Origin: a virus
Length of the DNA: 64,000 nt
Virus record (IMG/VR): IMGVR_UViG_3300001472_000003
Coordinates: 15,475 to 79,474 of that record
Strand: one strand, 5' to 3'
Shown here: in pieces, positions 1 to 7,507 of the stretch
How positions within the stretch are numbered: position 1 is the first letter of the stretch
How the letters are laid out: every line of letters begins with the position of its first letter
Made by a program: the position numbers and the translations under genes
The notes under the pieces: model-generated
Seen by the model: only the letters and a program-made list of their open reading frames with translations
Databases searched by the model: none
What the model was told of the DNA's origin: nothing

Positions 1-332
1 CCATCTTTTAATGATCCTGCAGTATGCATCTCCAGATCTTTCTTTTCAACAAATCTATCAAATATCTCAAATGCTTCAGCATTCTGGCAAGGATTCCAAG
101 ATTTAGATACGGTGGTAAGGAACTTATTATCTGTATCCCTTACAAGACCAAATTTGCCTGTCTCTACTTTTTTACCATCTACTTCAAAGAAGGTAGGAAG
201 CTTAGACACTGTCCAATCTATTTGTGCTGCTTTTAACATCTCTGCAGTAGTAAGATTATTATCTACTTTAGTACCTAATCCGTGCCACGGAACTTCACCG
301 GCATATGCCATTGTTTCTACTTCATGACTCAT
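1..332 (-). CDS. DUF932 phage/plasmid-like protein, 5' part only
   Basis: The visible 110 residues open with MSHEVETMAYAGEVPWHGLG, the typical start of DUF932 (phage/plasmid-like, TIGR03299) proteins. These are mostly 250-350 aa and have no settled function. The gene runs off the left edge of the window, so the C-terminal part is missing. A strong sigma70-type promoter lies about 37 bp upstream, suggesting early expression. Family call from N-terminal motif memory; function unknown. Confidence 0.85.
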   Translation of the reverse strand, partial: MSHEVETMAYAGEVPWHGLGTKVDNNLTTAEMLKAAQIDWTVSKLPTFFEVDGKKVETGKFGLVRDTDNKFLTTVSKSWNPCQNAEAFEIFDRFVEKKDLEMHTAGSLKD

Positions 333-368
333 AATATATTCTCCACTTTAATTTTCATTTTATAATTT

Positions 369-397
369 ATTATATCACAAAAATAAACTAATGTCAA
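369..397 (-). promoter_or_regulatory. sigma70-type early promoter
   Basis: On the minus strand the -35 TTGACA (392-397) and -10 TATAAT (369-374) are both perfect consensus, with a 17-bp spacer and an A-tract just upstream. The same 29 bp recurs exactly at 1081-1109 and 11866-11894. It would drive the DUF932 gene. Confidence 0.9.
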
Positions 398-416
398 CCT
401 TTTTTTTGATAAAAGT

Positions 417-617
417 TTATTTAAATTCATCAGGTCCTAATAAACCTTCTTCAACACTTTTAATATGTTTACACTTACGATATGCTGCACAGTTACAATC
501 AAATCCATAATTAGTCATTGTAACACTATACTTATCACCCTTAGAACCAATCACCGGCCATACTACATCTACCAGGTGATGATTCTTAGTATTAATATAT
601 TCAGATCTATGTGACAT
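417..617 (-). CDS. Small SWIM-type zinc-finger protein
   Basis: 66 aa. The segment from residue 40 on reads CNCAAYRKCKHI, matching the SWIM signature CxC...CxH, which binds zinc and mediates DNA or protein contacts. The finger takes up most of the second half. It lies between the DUF932 promoter and a run of small early genes. A role in host takeover is possible but is inference. Confidence 0.7.
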   Translation of the reverse strand: MSHRSEYINTKNHHLVDVVWPVIGSKGDKYSVTMTNYGFDCNCAAYRKCKHIKSVEEGLLGPDEFK

Positions 618-629
618 TACTTATTAATC

Positions 630-839
630 CTAATAAGGGTTATAATCAATATCTAAACCATATTCAAAATGACCATTGTCCATATCAAATATGCATTTAT
701 GTACTAAATTACAAAATACTTCCTTCATAGGGATTCCTTCTTTATCACCTATCTCTTCACATAATTCAATACGTTTAATTTTAGCATAACCAAACTTGCC
801 ATAAACTTCTTGACCGACTTTTAACTTTGCACCAGACAT
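630..839 (-). CDS. Hypothetical early protein (69 aa)
   Basis: I place the start at 839 (MSGAKLKVGQ) because the reading frame further upstream overlaps the next gene and a GGGAG ribosome site sits just before 839. The product begins with a short beta-rich stretch (KVGQEVYGKFGYAKIKRIEL), like small phage proteins of SH3/KOW-like fold, and ends acidic. Function not recognised. Confidence 0.75.
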   Translation of the reverse strand: MSGAKLKVGQEVYGKFGYAKIKRIELCEEIGDKEGIPMKEVFCNLVHKCIFDMDNGHFEYGLDIDYNPY

Positions 840-840
840 A

Positions 841-1047
841 TTATAATACTCCCTTATTAACATCATTCCATACTTCAGTAACAGCTTCCTGCACATCACT
901 TGCATCCATCCATGGATACTCGAGTTGTCTTATAATCTCAACCTTTGTTATAGCTTGTTGAAGAACTTCAGATTCTTTAATAAGCTTTTCTGCTATATCA
1001 AAGAATTTTTCTTCTAGATCTAATACCCATTTACTTGTCTTACTCAT
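841..1047 (-). CDS. Hypothetical early protein (68 aa)
   Basis: Acidic, probably mostly helical protein with no family I recognise. It is the first gene after the promoter at 1081-1109, with an AAGGAG ribosome site, and it ends 1 nt before the next start. Confidence 0.75.
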   Translation of the reverse strand: MSKTSKWVLDLEEKFFDIAEKLIKESEVLQQAITKVEIIRQLEYPWMDASDVQEAVTEVWNDVNKGVL

Positions 1048-1080
1048 AAAATATCTCCTTATTTCTTTATTTTATAATTA

Positions 1081-1109
1081 ATTATATCACAAAAATAAAC
1101 TAATGTCAA
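1081..1109 (-). promoter_or_regulatory. sigma70-type early promoter
   Basis: TTGACA (1104-1109), 17-bp spacer and TATAAT (1081-1086) on the minus strand, identical over 29 bp to the promoters at 369 and 11866. It drives the genes at 1047 and below. Confidence 0.9.
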
Positions 1110-1134
1110 CAGTTTTTTTCAGAAAAATACATTT

Positions 1135-1767
1135 TTATTTAATTAATTTTCTCATATCAGCCATCTTATTATAATCAATAAGCCATTGCTTAGGAGTTTT
1201 AATTGGAATATTCTTAATAATCATTTTAAGACCTGCTTTTTTAATTTCACTCTTTAAAAGTTTAGCAGCATCAACACCCATAAATCTGGATACTAGTCTT
1301 AATAATACTTTACGGTAGGAGACATCATGATGCATGTAGCCAGCCGAATGAGCTAACTCGTGTAATAAGACATATTGATCAAATCCACATGTCTGATCTA
1401 ATTGTATCTTATATCCCCATGATGTGCCAGCGGTTGCTGGATCTTTAACTAATTTTTTAGCTACAACAATTACATTTTTATAACCACGAGACTGTGTGAG
1501 CTCAACCCATAATTTGGATTTACATACTCTCTTTGCATATTTTTGAGCTTCATTTATAGAATTAAATTTAATAGTACAAGGCCATTTTTTTTCAAATCTT
1601 CTTTCAGCATCATAAAATTTTGATTTAGTGGAATCTTTATATGCAACTCTACCTTGATTCTTTAATCTATTTTTTTTCTTATAATATGTTGCATACTTAA
1701 TAGCCAAATCATCATCCATAATTATCCTTGCCGACTTAAATGGATCATCATATACTTTTAATTTCAT
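1135..1767 (-). CDS. Putative zinc metallopeptidase (HExxH)
   Basis: 210 aa with start at 1767 (MKLKVYDD), chosen because a promoter at 1801-1829 lies just upstream and excludes the longer frame. The motif HELAHSAGYMHHD is an HExxH zinc site with a further His/Asp as third ligand, as in SprT-like or gluzincin peptidases. The N-terminal half is basic and of unknown fold. It is the first of two HExxH proteins in the window (the other is at 50041). A role in the early host takeover phase is inferred from its promoter. Substrate unknown. Confidence 0.75.
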   Translation of the reverse strand: MKLKVYDDPFKSARIIMDDDLAIKYATYYKKKNRLKNQGRVAYKDSTKSKFYDAERRFEKKWPCTIKFNSINEAQKYAKRVCKSKLWVELTQSRGYKNVIVVAKKLVKDPATAGTSWGYKIQLDQTCGFDQYVLLHELAHSAGYMHHDVSYRKVLLRLVSRFMGVDAAKLLKSEIKKAGLKMIIKNIPIKTPKQWLIDYNKMADMRKLIK

Positions 1768-1800
1768 ATTTTTACCCTTTAATTTTTTATCTATATTATT

Positions 1801-1829
1801 ATTATAGTGTAAGTTTAAATTAAAGTCAA
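1801..1829 (-). promoter_or_regulatory. sigma70-type early promoter
   Basis: TTGACT (1824-1829), 17 bp, TATAAT (1801-1806). It lies between two genes, about 34 bp upstream of the metallopeptidase start, and helps fix that start. Confidence 0.85.
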
Positions 1830-1849
1830 CAGTTTTGTGATAAAAATTA

Positions 1850-2068
1850 TTAATTAGTTTTGTTGAAAAAAGATTCGACGTTGTCTTTAGCAAGCTGTAA
1901 GGATTTGTGGAGTGTGTCTTTAACTTTATCAGTAGTCCAATCGACATTCCAACTCTTACCTTTTTTAGTAATGATGGCAATACATATTCTCATATTACCA
2001 CGATCTATAAATGCTTCGTGTGTTATAGATTTAGAATTTTTATTTTGTTTCCAAATAAATTTATACAT
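1850..2068 (-). CDS. Hypothetical protein (72 aa)
   Basis: Basic beta-alpha protein. It lacks a recognisable domain. It follows the 102-aa gene by 15 bp and precedes a promoter. Confidence 0.7.
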   Translation of the reverse strand: MYKFIWKQNKNSKSITHEAFIDRGNMRICIAIITKKGKSWNVDWTTDKVKDTLHKSLQLAKDNVESFFNKTN

Positions 2069-2083
2069 CTATTTATTAATCCT

Positions 2084-2392
2084 TTACTTTATCATACGAT
2101 TATCTTGATGTTTTGCTCTTATTGCCTTAGGCCATGATACTTTTTTCTTAGGCCTATCATTAGTGGGAACTGAACCAAACATATTACTATCAACCATTTT
2201 AGGTTTTAACTTAGATTTTAAATTATTTAATTCATTATTATCTACTGATTTATTATAATGTTTTTTAATCTCTTCAGCTTTTTCTTTAAGAGCATCAAGA
2301 GATATTTCTTTAGAGAGTTTTTTTCTCTCTTGAATATTAAAATCTAATTTATCTCTAATATTTTTTATTCTTTTTTCGAAATCATCATCCAT
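2084..2392 (-). CDS. Hypothetical charged coiled-coil protein (102 aa)
   Basis: Residues 1-65 are rich in Lys/Glu with heptad-like spacing, suggesting a coiled coil. The C-terminal third is basic and proline-containing (NDRPKKKVSWPKAIRAKHQD), possibly a nucleic-acid-binding tail. Family not recognised. Confidence 0.7.
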   Translation of the reverse strand: MDDDFEKRIKNIRDKLDFNIQERKKLSKEISLDALKEKAEEIKKHYNKSVDNNELNNLKSKLKPKMVDSNMFGSVPTNDRPKKKVSWPKAIRAKHQDNRMIK

Positions 2393-2409
2393 AATATTTA
2401 TCTCCCTAA

Positions 2410-2562
2410 TTAATATTTAAAATTTGTTCTGTGTAAACAATAAAAATCCCATACCCAGAATATAATAATAGACATAATAATATCACCTGCTGCTGCACAT
2501 TGTGTAATACTCCAACTAGTTAGTATTATTGCAATCCAATCAATGATAGTAAATTTATTCAT
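2410..2562 (-). CDS. Small membrane protein (50 aa)
   Basis: The frame encodes MNKFTIIDWIAIILTSWS followed by a second hydrophobic segment (DIIMSIIIFWVWDFY), so two short membrane helices are likely. The start overlaps the end of the upstream 73-aa gene by 8 nt, typical of this operon. Function unknown. Confidence 0.6.
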   Translation of the reverse strand: MNKFTIIDWIAIILTSWSITQCAAAGDIIMSIIIFWVWDFYCLHRTNFKY

Positions 2563-2776
2563 CTATTTTATGAACCACTAATGGCGAACTTGAATATGAA
2601 TCCATATAATCATTGCCCATAAATCTTCTAACATTAACTCTCTTATACAATGTTCCTTCTTTCATAACATACGTAACTAATTCTTGCTGAACTAATTCAC
2701 CATCAGGCTGATCAAATACATTATCTAAATTATATAATGATTTTTCTTCTTCATTCATAACACTATTCTCTATCAT
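2555..2776 (-). CDS. Hypothetical protein (73 aa)
   Basis: Acidic soluble protein overlapping the preceding gene by an ATGA-type junction. Family not recognised. Confidence 0.65.
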   Translation of the reverse strand: MIENSVMNEEEKSLYNLDNVFDQPDGELVQQELVTYVMKEGTLYKRVNVRRFMGNDYMDSYSSSPLVVHKIDE

Positions 2777-3000
2777 TTTACACTTCCTATCATTATTAAT
2801 ATTGCAACATAAAAAAAGGCAAAGATTAAAACCGGTGTTGCATTAGATAAATGTTTATTATCTTTCGGTTCATAATCTTCTTTTAAATAATAATAACCCA
2901 TATAATCCCTATCCCAAGCATCTCTTCTTGTATCTTTTTTAGTTTGATCTATTTTAATAGATAGTGGATCTACCTTGTAATCAATTCTTGTTCTACTCAT
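2773..3000 (-). CDS. Small protein with C-terminal membrane anchor (75 aa)
   Basis: Start at 3000 (MSRTRIDYKV) is preferred because the upstream extension lies inside the glycine-zipper gene. A charged N-terminal domain is followed by one membrane helix (VLIFAFFYVAILIMIG) at the C-terminus. Tail-anchored topology is inferred. Confidence 0.65.
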   Translation of the reverse strand: MSRTRIDYKVDPLSIKIDQTKKDTRRDAWDRDYMGYYYLKEDYEPKDNKHLSNATPVLIFAFFYVAILIMIGSVK

Positions 3001-3424
3001 TAGAATATCTCTTCTTTTTAAATCTAAGGGTGTAAGTATGGCCTTCATATCTAAATGTAATTTTTGAAGAGTCATAAACATGTTCTGTGTGTTCTCTATA
3101 TCTGGTTTCATTTCCACATATTGTTTTTGTATCATTTGATGCATCGGAATTAGAATGACCTAACATACCTCCTATAATAGCGCCCAACGCACCATTATTT
3201 TTAGCATCTCCAACATTGTTACCTATTATACCACCAATGATAGCACCCTTTAAAGTATCACCAGTCTTATCGCCACCTGTAGTTATATCTTTACATATTT
3301 GCAACTGGTATGGCATTCTTTTTATTACCATTTTATAATCATCTACTATAGTAGCATCTTGAGCTAATGCATTACTTGTTATGGCTATACCTACTAACAA
3401 TATATAATAATTTTTAAAAAACAT
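2993..3424 (-). CDS. Exported glycine-zipper protein (17-kDa antigen-like)
   Basis: 143 aa. An N-terminal signal peptide (MFFKNYYILLVGIAITSNALA, cleavage near residue 21) is followed by two glycine-rich hydrophobic repeats (GAIIGGIIGNNVGD and GAIIGGMLGHS), the 2TM glycine-zipper pattern of the 17-kDa surface antigen family. The C-terminal part contains Cys and His residues. It should act in the periplasm or outer membrane of a Gram-negative host, perhaps altering the envelope or excluding other phages (inference). The start is supported by the signal peptide. Confidence 0.75.
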   Translation of the reverse strand: MFFKNYYILLVGIAITSNALAQDATIVDDYKMVIKRMPYQLQICKDITTGGDKTGDTLKGAIIGGIIGNNVGDAKNNGALGAIIGGMLGHSNSDASNDTKTICGNETRYREHTEHVYDSSKITFRYEGHTYTLRFKKKRYSNE

Positions 3425-3613
3425 TTAAAACTCCTCAGCTATGCCTAATAGTTCGGCTACAATAAATAGGCAGGCTGCTAATTGTATTTGCGAAGCAAAA
3501 AGCGCTACGCCTCCTCCTATTCTAATTACACTCTTAACCATAGATATATAAAAGTGTTTCTTACTAGGATCTTTTCCAACGGTATTATTCAACATTTTCC
3601 TTATACCTAACAT
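3425..3613 (-). CDS. Small membrane protein (62 aa)
   Basis: A basic N-terminus is followed by a hydrophobic stretch (GGGVALFASQIQLAACLFIVAE is the core). Directly upstream of the glycine-zipper gene with no gap. Function unknown. Confidence 0.65.
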   Translation of the reverse strand: MLGIRKMLNNTVGKDPSKKHFYISMVKSVIRIGGGVALFASQIQLAACLFIVAELLGIAEEF

Positions 3614-4149
3614 CCTTGTTCTCCATCAGGCATACTATTTGCTTTCTCTGTTTTATTATTAAAAGAGAAAAGTGGAAGGATGTTATTAACAGATGTATGA
3701 TCGCCTGTTCTGTGAACATAATCATCTAACTCTGTCTCAATCCATTTCTCTTCTTTATTATCAAATATTTTTTCCATAGCAAACATTCTATCTTCATAGT
3801 ATGTTACTGTCCATACCTTATCTTCAGAAGATAACTCTGCTTCCGCCATTCGATTACCATGGTGGTACATATGGTTAGCATTTGGATTAAACGACCATAT
3901 CTCGCCATCATCACCATGAAAGGTAAAGTCATCTTTATTTTTTACTACTACCTTATCTTCTTTAGGTTCAGGGAAGCCAGATTGAATAACTTTATTATAT
4001 TCATCCATACATACTACTTCATCTATATAAGTAAAGCCAGCTGCCCATAACGAGGATCTAATAGTTCTCATTACTTCATTTAAATGATCGGTTTCTATTT
4101 CATGTGAATTAATAAGACCGTCATCATCTATAGTTATCTTAATCTTCAT
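3607..4149 (-). CDS. Hypothetical acidic protein (180 aa)
   Basis: Acidic, beta-rich and aromatic, with a region GDDGEIWSFNPNANHMYHH around residues 79-97. No family recognised. It overlaps the next gene by 7 nt and has an AGGAG ribosome site. Confidence 0.75.
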   Translation of the reverse strand: MKIKITIDDDGLINSHEIETDHLNEVMRTIRSSLWAAGFTYIDEVVCMDEYNKVIQSGFPEPKEDKVVVKNKDDFTFHGDDGEIWSFNPNANHMYHHGNRMAEAELSSEDKVWTVTYYEDRMFAMEKIFDNKEEKWIETELDDYVHRTGDHTSVNNILPLFSFNNKTEKANSMPDGEQGC

Positions 4150-4151
4150 TT

Positions 4152-4490
4152 TTATCTCCTCATGCTAGCTAGCTCTTTAGCTGCGTTACTATCTTTTCTA
4201 ATTGGAATAAGATTACTTTTATGCAATGTACCAATACCTATTATCTCATCACCCGTATAAGTATTTTCTTTACGAGCTGAGCAAACACCTATTATATTAT
4301 TAGAACAAGAATAAGATCCTTGATGTATAGTATAATCTGGAACTTTATATATACCTAACCTTTTACCTTTCGCGGAATGAGGTAATTTAGCTTTAAGCTG
4401 ATCGGGCGCGAGCCCACGCTTCCGAAGCCAGGTATCATGTTCATGCCTTGATTGTAATTCACGTGAACTTATTTTCTTTTTTCTTTTCAT
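4152..4490 (-). CDS. Hypothetical basic phage protein (112 aa)
   Basis: Lys/Arg-rich N-terminus, then KLPHSAKGKRLGIYKVPDY and a two-cysteine segment (SYSCSNNIIGVCSARK). It resembles small conserved proteins of marine T4-like phages, from memory only. AGGAG ribosome site present. Confidence 0.75.
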   Translation of the reverse strand: MKRKKKISSRELQSRHEHDTWLRKRGLAPDQLKAKLPHSAKGKRLGIYKVPDYTIHQGSYSCSNNIIGVCSARKENTYTGDEIIGIGTLHKSNLIPIRKDSNAAKELASMRR

Positions 4491-4498
4491 AATATCTC

Positions 4499-4603
4499 CT
4501 ATATAACAATAGCTAGTAATAAGACTATAGCTAATACACTATAGAACAATACTACAAATACACCAAGCTTTAGTATGAGACTTATTAACCCAAACATACC
4601 CAT
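4499..4603 (-). CDS. 34-aa hydrophobic peptide
   Basis: MGMFGLISLILKLGVFVVLF plus a second hydrophobic run make a nearly pure membrane peptide. It ends just before the ribosome site of the next gene and overlaps the 24-aa peptide gene upstream. Low to moderate confidence because of size. Confidence 0.45.
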   Translation of the reverse strand: MGMFGLISLILKLGVFVVLFYSVLAIVLLLAIVI

Positions 4604-4659
4604 ACCGTAGCTAAGAACATAAAGAACACAACATAATTTAAAAATTCCGTAATCAACAT
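4585..4659 (-). CDS. 24-aa hydrophobic peptide
   Basis: A short frame (MLITEFLNYVVFFMFLATVW...) with an AAGGA ribosome site, starting about 28 bp downstream of a sigma70 promoter and overlapping the next peptide gene. Likely a membrane peptide or a leader. Confidence 0.4.
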   Translation of the reverse strand: MLITEFLNYVVFFMFLATVWVCLG

Positions 4660-4686
4660 TTTTATTCCTTCTCTATTATATACTTT

Positions 4687-4715
4687 ATTATATTACAAAA
4701 ATAAATTAAAAGCAA
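4687..4715 (-). promoter_or_regulatory. sigma70-type promoter, weaker -35
   Basis: TTGCTT (4710-4715), 17 bp, TATAAT (4687-4692). The spacer resembles that of the strong early promoters. It lies just after the stop of the 66-aa gene. Confidence 0.75.
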
Positions 4716-4718
4716 CCG

Positions 4719-4919
4719 TTAATACTCTTTAGATTCTATAGATAGAATCTGATGAGGAAAATATCCAAAGTCACTATAATTCTTTAATGCATCATTAATA
4801 GAGTCTTGCTCACTCTTATCACTAAGACCATAGACTATAGCTTTATCTCCGCTAGGTGCGTCACCTGCGTCTTTAAAGATTTGTAAAGGATCATATTTTA
4901 TTTTAGTTTCATAAGTCAT
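4719..4919 (-). CDS. Hypothetical protein (66 aa)
   Basis: Soluble acidic protein (MTYETKIKYDPLQIFKDAGD...). The second half (DSINDALKNYSDFGYFPHQILSIESKEY) resembles small phage proteins that handle variable signal inputs, but no family is claimed. It lies behind the promoter at 4959. Confidence 0.65.
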   Translation of the reverse strand: MTYETKIKYDPLQIFKDAGDAPSGDKAIVYGLSDKSEQDSINDALKNYSDFGYFPHQILSIESKEY

Positions 4920-4958
4920 TTAAATTTCCACTTCTATTATTTCATTACTACAATAATT

Positions 4959-4987
4959 AGTATACTATATTTTTTTAATTAAGTCAA
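4959..4987 (-). promoter_or_regulatory. sigma70-type early promoter
   Basis: TTGACT (4982-4987), 17 bp, TATACT (4959-4964). It drives the gene starting at 4919. Confidence 0.8.
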
Positions 4988-4997
4988 CAGAAAAAGG

Positions 4998-5066
4998 TTA
5001 TAATCGAAATTTTTTTTTAATTTTTTTTTTATATCGAATATTTGGAAAACCTTTTGCTCTTTTCAT
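4998..5066 (-). CDS. Possible 22-aa lysine-rich peptide
   Basis: The frame MKRAKGFPNIRYKKKIKKKF ends just before the promoter at 4959-4987. Ten of 22 residues are Lys or Arg. The poly-A codons may instead just be the A-tract (UP-element-like) upstream of the promoter. The 69 bp further upstream (5067-5135) hold a GC-richer stretch with no gene that I can identify. Confidence 0.3.
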   Translation of the reverse strand: MKRAKGFPNIRYKKKIKKKFRL

Positions 5067-5135
5067 AGGTCGCTCATTAAGGGCAATTCGCTTTACCCAC
5101 CCCCCGGCTAGCTATGTGCCACCCTGAATAATCGC

Positions 5136-5474
5136 CTAGTGCTTTATATCCATACCTCCCATATCATCAGGCCACCTTACATTATAGCCGCCAGGGCCTA
5201 CATCAGGACATACAGCCAGGAACATACCCCACTCACCCTTACTAACATAAGCCCATACATCATTAAGTCCCATATACTCAAAACCATAAAGAATTCTATC
5301 TACGATACTCTTTACTTTTATACTAGTGGGATTGAGGTAAGGGTAGGTAATGTGTATCACATCCCCTTGTATAGACTGAGGCGCGCCGGCGGTTATCTTT
5401 ACTCTTAAAGAAGAATCAACCTCTCTTATCATTCTATTAATAAGATCCTTCTGAGTATCATTAAAATGTTTCAT
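5136..5474 (-). CDS. Hypothetical protein (112 aa)
   Basis: Soluble alpha/beta protein whose middle part (INRMIREVDSSLRVKITAGA... YLNPTSIKVKSIVDRIL) looks like a small enzyme or binding fold, but no family is recognised. First of three genes transcribed together with those up to 5969. Confidence 0.7.
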   Translation of the reverse strand: MKHFNDTQKDLINRMIREVDSSLRVKITAGAPQSIQGDVIHITYPYLNPTSIKVKSIVDRILYGFEYMGLNDVWAYVSKGEWGMFLAVCPDVGPGGYNVRWPDDMGGMDIKH

Positions 5475-5660
5475 TTAAACCCTCTCAATTGTATTCGGTG
5501 AAGAATAATACGTGTAACTAGGACCTAAGTCTAATCTATAAAGTTTTACTCGCTTAGCAGTAAAACCAATTATCTTAGCAGCTTTCATATGATCCGGGTT
5601 GCCAATGATGTTAACTACATCATTAACTTTAAGATTAAACTTTTCAGTTACATTTTTCAT
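5475..5660 (-). CDS. Small SH3/KOW-like protein (61 aa)
   Basis: The centre reads LKVNDVVNIIGNPDHMKAAK followed by a beta strand and a basic stretch, in the style of small beta-barrel proteins. Abuts neighbours on both sides. Fold is inferred; function unknown. Confidence 0.65.
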   Translation of the reverse strand: MKNVTEKFNLKVNDVVNIIGNPDHMKAAKIIGFTAKRVKLYRLDLGPSYTYYSSPNTIERV

Positions 5661-5969
5661 TTAAGCACCAAAGCTTTGTTCGAATACTGGACGAGTCTCT
5701 AAAGGAGCAACACCCATCAATTCGTGAGTATTAAGCTCTTCTATTATACCTACCTGGACATCCTTAGTAACTAGGATAATAGTACTATCACTATTGATAA
5801 ATCTTTCAATAGCTAAACCACTATTCCAAGCGTCATGAGTCTCAGACATAAGAAACGAAGCAAACTCATTAACCTTATTAGTATCCGTAGTAGAGATCTC
5901 AACCTCTAACTCTTCTAACTTATTAACTTTACTTGAAACGATGATGTCTTTAAAATTTGCGAAGTCCAT
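5661..5969 (-). CDS. Hypothetical early protein (102 aa)
   Basis: Acidic protein without a recognised family. First gene after the promoter at 5999-6027, with a start about 30 bp from the -10 box, the usual spacing in this genome. Confidence 0.7.
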   Translation of the reverse strand: MDFANFKDIIVSSKVNKLEELEVEISTTDTNKVNEFASFLMSETHDAWNSGLAIERFINSDSTIILVTKDVQVGIIEELNTHELMGVAPLETRPVFEQSFGA

Positions 5970-5998
5970 TTTATTTCCTTTTCTCTATTATATAATTT

Positions 5999-6027
5999 AT
6001 TATACCATAGAAAAAAACATAAGTCAA
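5999..6027 (-). promoter_or_regulatory. sigma70-type early promoter
   Basis: TTGACT (6022-6027), 17 bp, TATAAT (5999-6004) with an A-tract upstream. Drives the 5969-5136 gene group. Confidence 0.85.
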
Positions 6028-6039
6028 CAGTTTTTTTCA

Positions 6040-6359
6040 CAAAAACTCACTTTTTTTTAACTTTCTTTTAACCGCTTTCTCTCTCTCATATCTCTCAGGG
6101 TCTCTACTCTCTACCTCACTACAAACCCCCGCATATATGCGCAGTATATCGCTTCTATCATAGCCGCATAGAGAGCTCCCGTATATCCCCTCGAGAGAAT
6201 GGATTAATGCGGCTTAACGAGCTCATTATTATTTTTATTTCTATTTAAAATGAATTAAAAAAGGAAAACACTGTGATATACTGTGGTTCACTGTGTATTT
6301 TAGGGCGCTTTCCAGCGTAAGACTACGTCTATTTAATATATACCGCGCGGCCAGATATG
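6040..6359. other. 320-bp noncoding, GC-richer region
   Basis: No credible gene on either strand; only frames below about 25 codons. It is locally richer in GC than the rest of the window and contains short palindromes (GCATATATGC near 6131), pyrimidine-rich CTCT runs on the plus strand (6068-6120), and the phased ACTGTG repeat at 6270-6295. It separates two divergently composed but co-directional gene groups. A regulatory or replication-origin role is possible. Confidence 0.5.
6270..6295. repeat. Three ACTGTG repeats at exact 10-bp period
   Basis: ACTGTG occurs at 6270-6275, 6280-6285 and 6290-6295 (plus strand), so each copy lies on the same face of the helix. This arrangement suits a protein binding array (operator or iteron). 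Confidence 0.7.
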
Positions 6360-6560
6360 CTATTTATAGACAGACTTAATCATGTTAGATTTATCTCTAG
6401 ATTCTACCATATTAGAGACTAATTTATCTATTTCTTCTATATGTTGTGGGTGTTCTCCTATGGCTACAGGATTGTTTAAATAGATCTCTAATGTAGCTTT
6501 ATTAGTTAAATAATCACCTTCATACTTAGCCAACATAGCTTGTAGTATTTCTTCTTTCAT
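6360..6560 (-). CDS. Hypothetical protein (66 aa)
   Basis: Short, helical, acidic protein (MKEEILQAMLAKYEGDYLTNKATLEIYLNNP...), like many small conserved phage proteins. It ends the long operon that begins near 12.9 kb. Function unknown. Confidence 0.65.
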   Translation of the reverse strand: MKEEILQAMLAKYEGDYLTNKATLEIYLNNPVAIGEHPQHIEEIDKLVSNMVESRDKSNMIKSVYK

Positions 6561-6572
6561 ATTGTATCTCCC

Positions 6573-6800
6573 TCAATATAATGTTTTTATATGTGTTTTA
6601 AATTTATTAACGTCTTCTATATTATTAAATAATACTGTGTGTTCATACGAATCAGTATAGTAATCTTTAATATATTCTTTGTGTTTTATATTCTCTTTAA
6701 GCCAGTTATTAATTCTTAGTGTATAGTCGCTATGAAATGTAATCTTAATAGCTTTAGATTTCCAAGCTAATTTATATTCAAATATCTCTTGTGGTGTCAA
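6573..6800 (-). CDS. Hypothetical protein (75 aa)
   Basis: MTPQEIFEYKLAWK start and a C-terminal HTVLFNNIEDVNKFKT segment, a pattern I associate with small proteins of marine T4-like phages. It directly follows the radical SAM gene. Function unknown. Confidence 0.65.
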   Translation of the reverse strand: MTPQEIFEYKLAWKSKAIKITFHSDYTLRINNWLKENIKHKEYIKDYYTDSYEHTVLFNNIEDVNKFKTHIKTLY

Positions 6801-6805
6801 TGTGT

Positions 6806-7507
6806 TTATCCTTTAAATTTAGATTCATACGCACAATATGAGTGTTTTTGTATTTCTGAAAAAGATGTTTTCAATGGTGTAAGTGAATCATCCAAAGTAA
6901 TATTTTTTCTTAAGGGTACCGCCTTTAAAGCTGCTCTATGTCTATCGGACTTTACAAATATTAATGTGAAATCTTCATGCTTAGCTATATTAACAGCTTC
7001 TTCCATATCGTCCTCATTGTATCCAAATATGATATATTGCCATACTATATCATGCCCTAAAGCTCTACCTTGTTGCATACGTGCCCAAGTGTCTTTAAAA
7101 TTAGATCCTACTCTATATATCTCAGACTTCTCGTCTATGCCATCAACTCCAAAAACCCAGCTATTTTTACCTCTATTATAACTATAAGCTTCATTCCAAA
7201 AACTATCTGTCTTACCACTACCAACAGTAGATATACGCACATACTTTCCTATTGCGAGTTTTAATAGATTTAAAAAATTAGGATGATATATAGGATCAGA
7301 AATCTGCCCACAGAAATTAATTTGATCATAATAGTCTAATATTTTATGCATCTCCTTTTCTTGTAAATCTCTACCTCTTTTTATCATAGGTTGTGTATGA
7401 AGTCTTTGTCTTTGACACATCGGGCATCTAAATACGCACCTAGAAGAAGCATCTATATTTAGACTTTTGTATTTTTGATAATGGGCATATTTTTCTGAGA
7501 ACATCAT
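6806..7507 (-). CDS. Radical SAM protein
   Basis: 233 aa. The cluster motif CVFRCPMC (CxxxCxxC, about residues 24-31) binds a 4Fe-4S cluster that cleaves S-adenosylmethionine. Downstream FCGQISDPIYHP fits the GGEP-like SAM site region and VFGVDGIDE the next strand of the partial TIM barrel. No C-terminal SPASM domain is present in this chain, but a SPASM-like protein is encoded by the gene just upstream, overlapping it by an ATGA junction. The family modifies peptides, tRNA or small molecules; here the substrate is unknown. See the cassette finding. Confidence 0.85.
   Translation of the reverse strand: MMFSEKYAHYQKYKSLNIDASSRCVFRCPMCQRQRLHTQPMIKRGRDLQEKEMHKILDYYDQINFCGQISDPIYHPNFLNLLKLAIGKYVRISTVGSGKTDSFWNEAYSYNRGKNSWVFGVDGIDEKSEIYRVGSNFKDTWARMQQGRALGHDIVWQYIIFGYNEDDMEEAVNIAKHEDFTLIFVKSDRHRAALKAVPLRKNITLDDSLTPLKTSFSEIQKHSYCAYESKFKG

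Noticed and set aside
1768-1980. Longer start for the metallopeptidase gene
   Set aside because: The extension would contain a strong promoter and overlap the neighbouring gene in another frame.
6040-6359. Short frames such as MSSLSRINPFSRGD in the noncoding stretch
   Set aside because: Under 25 codons with no ribosome site.
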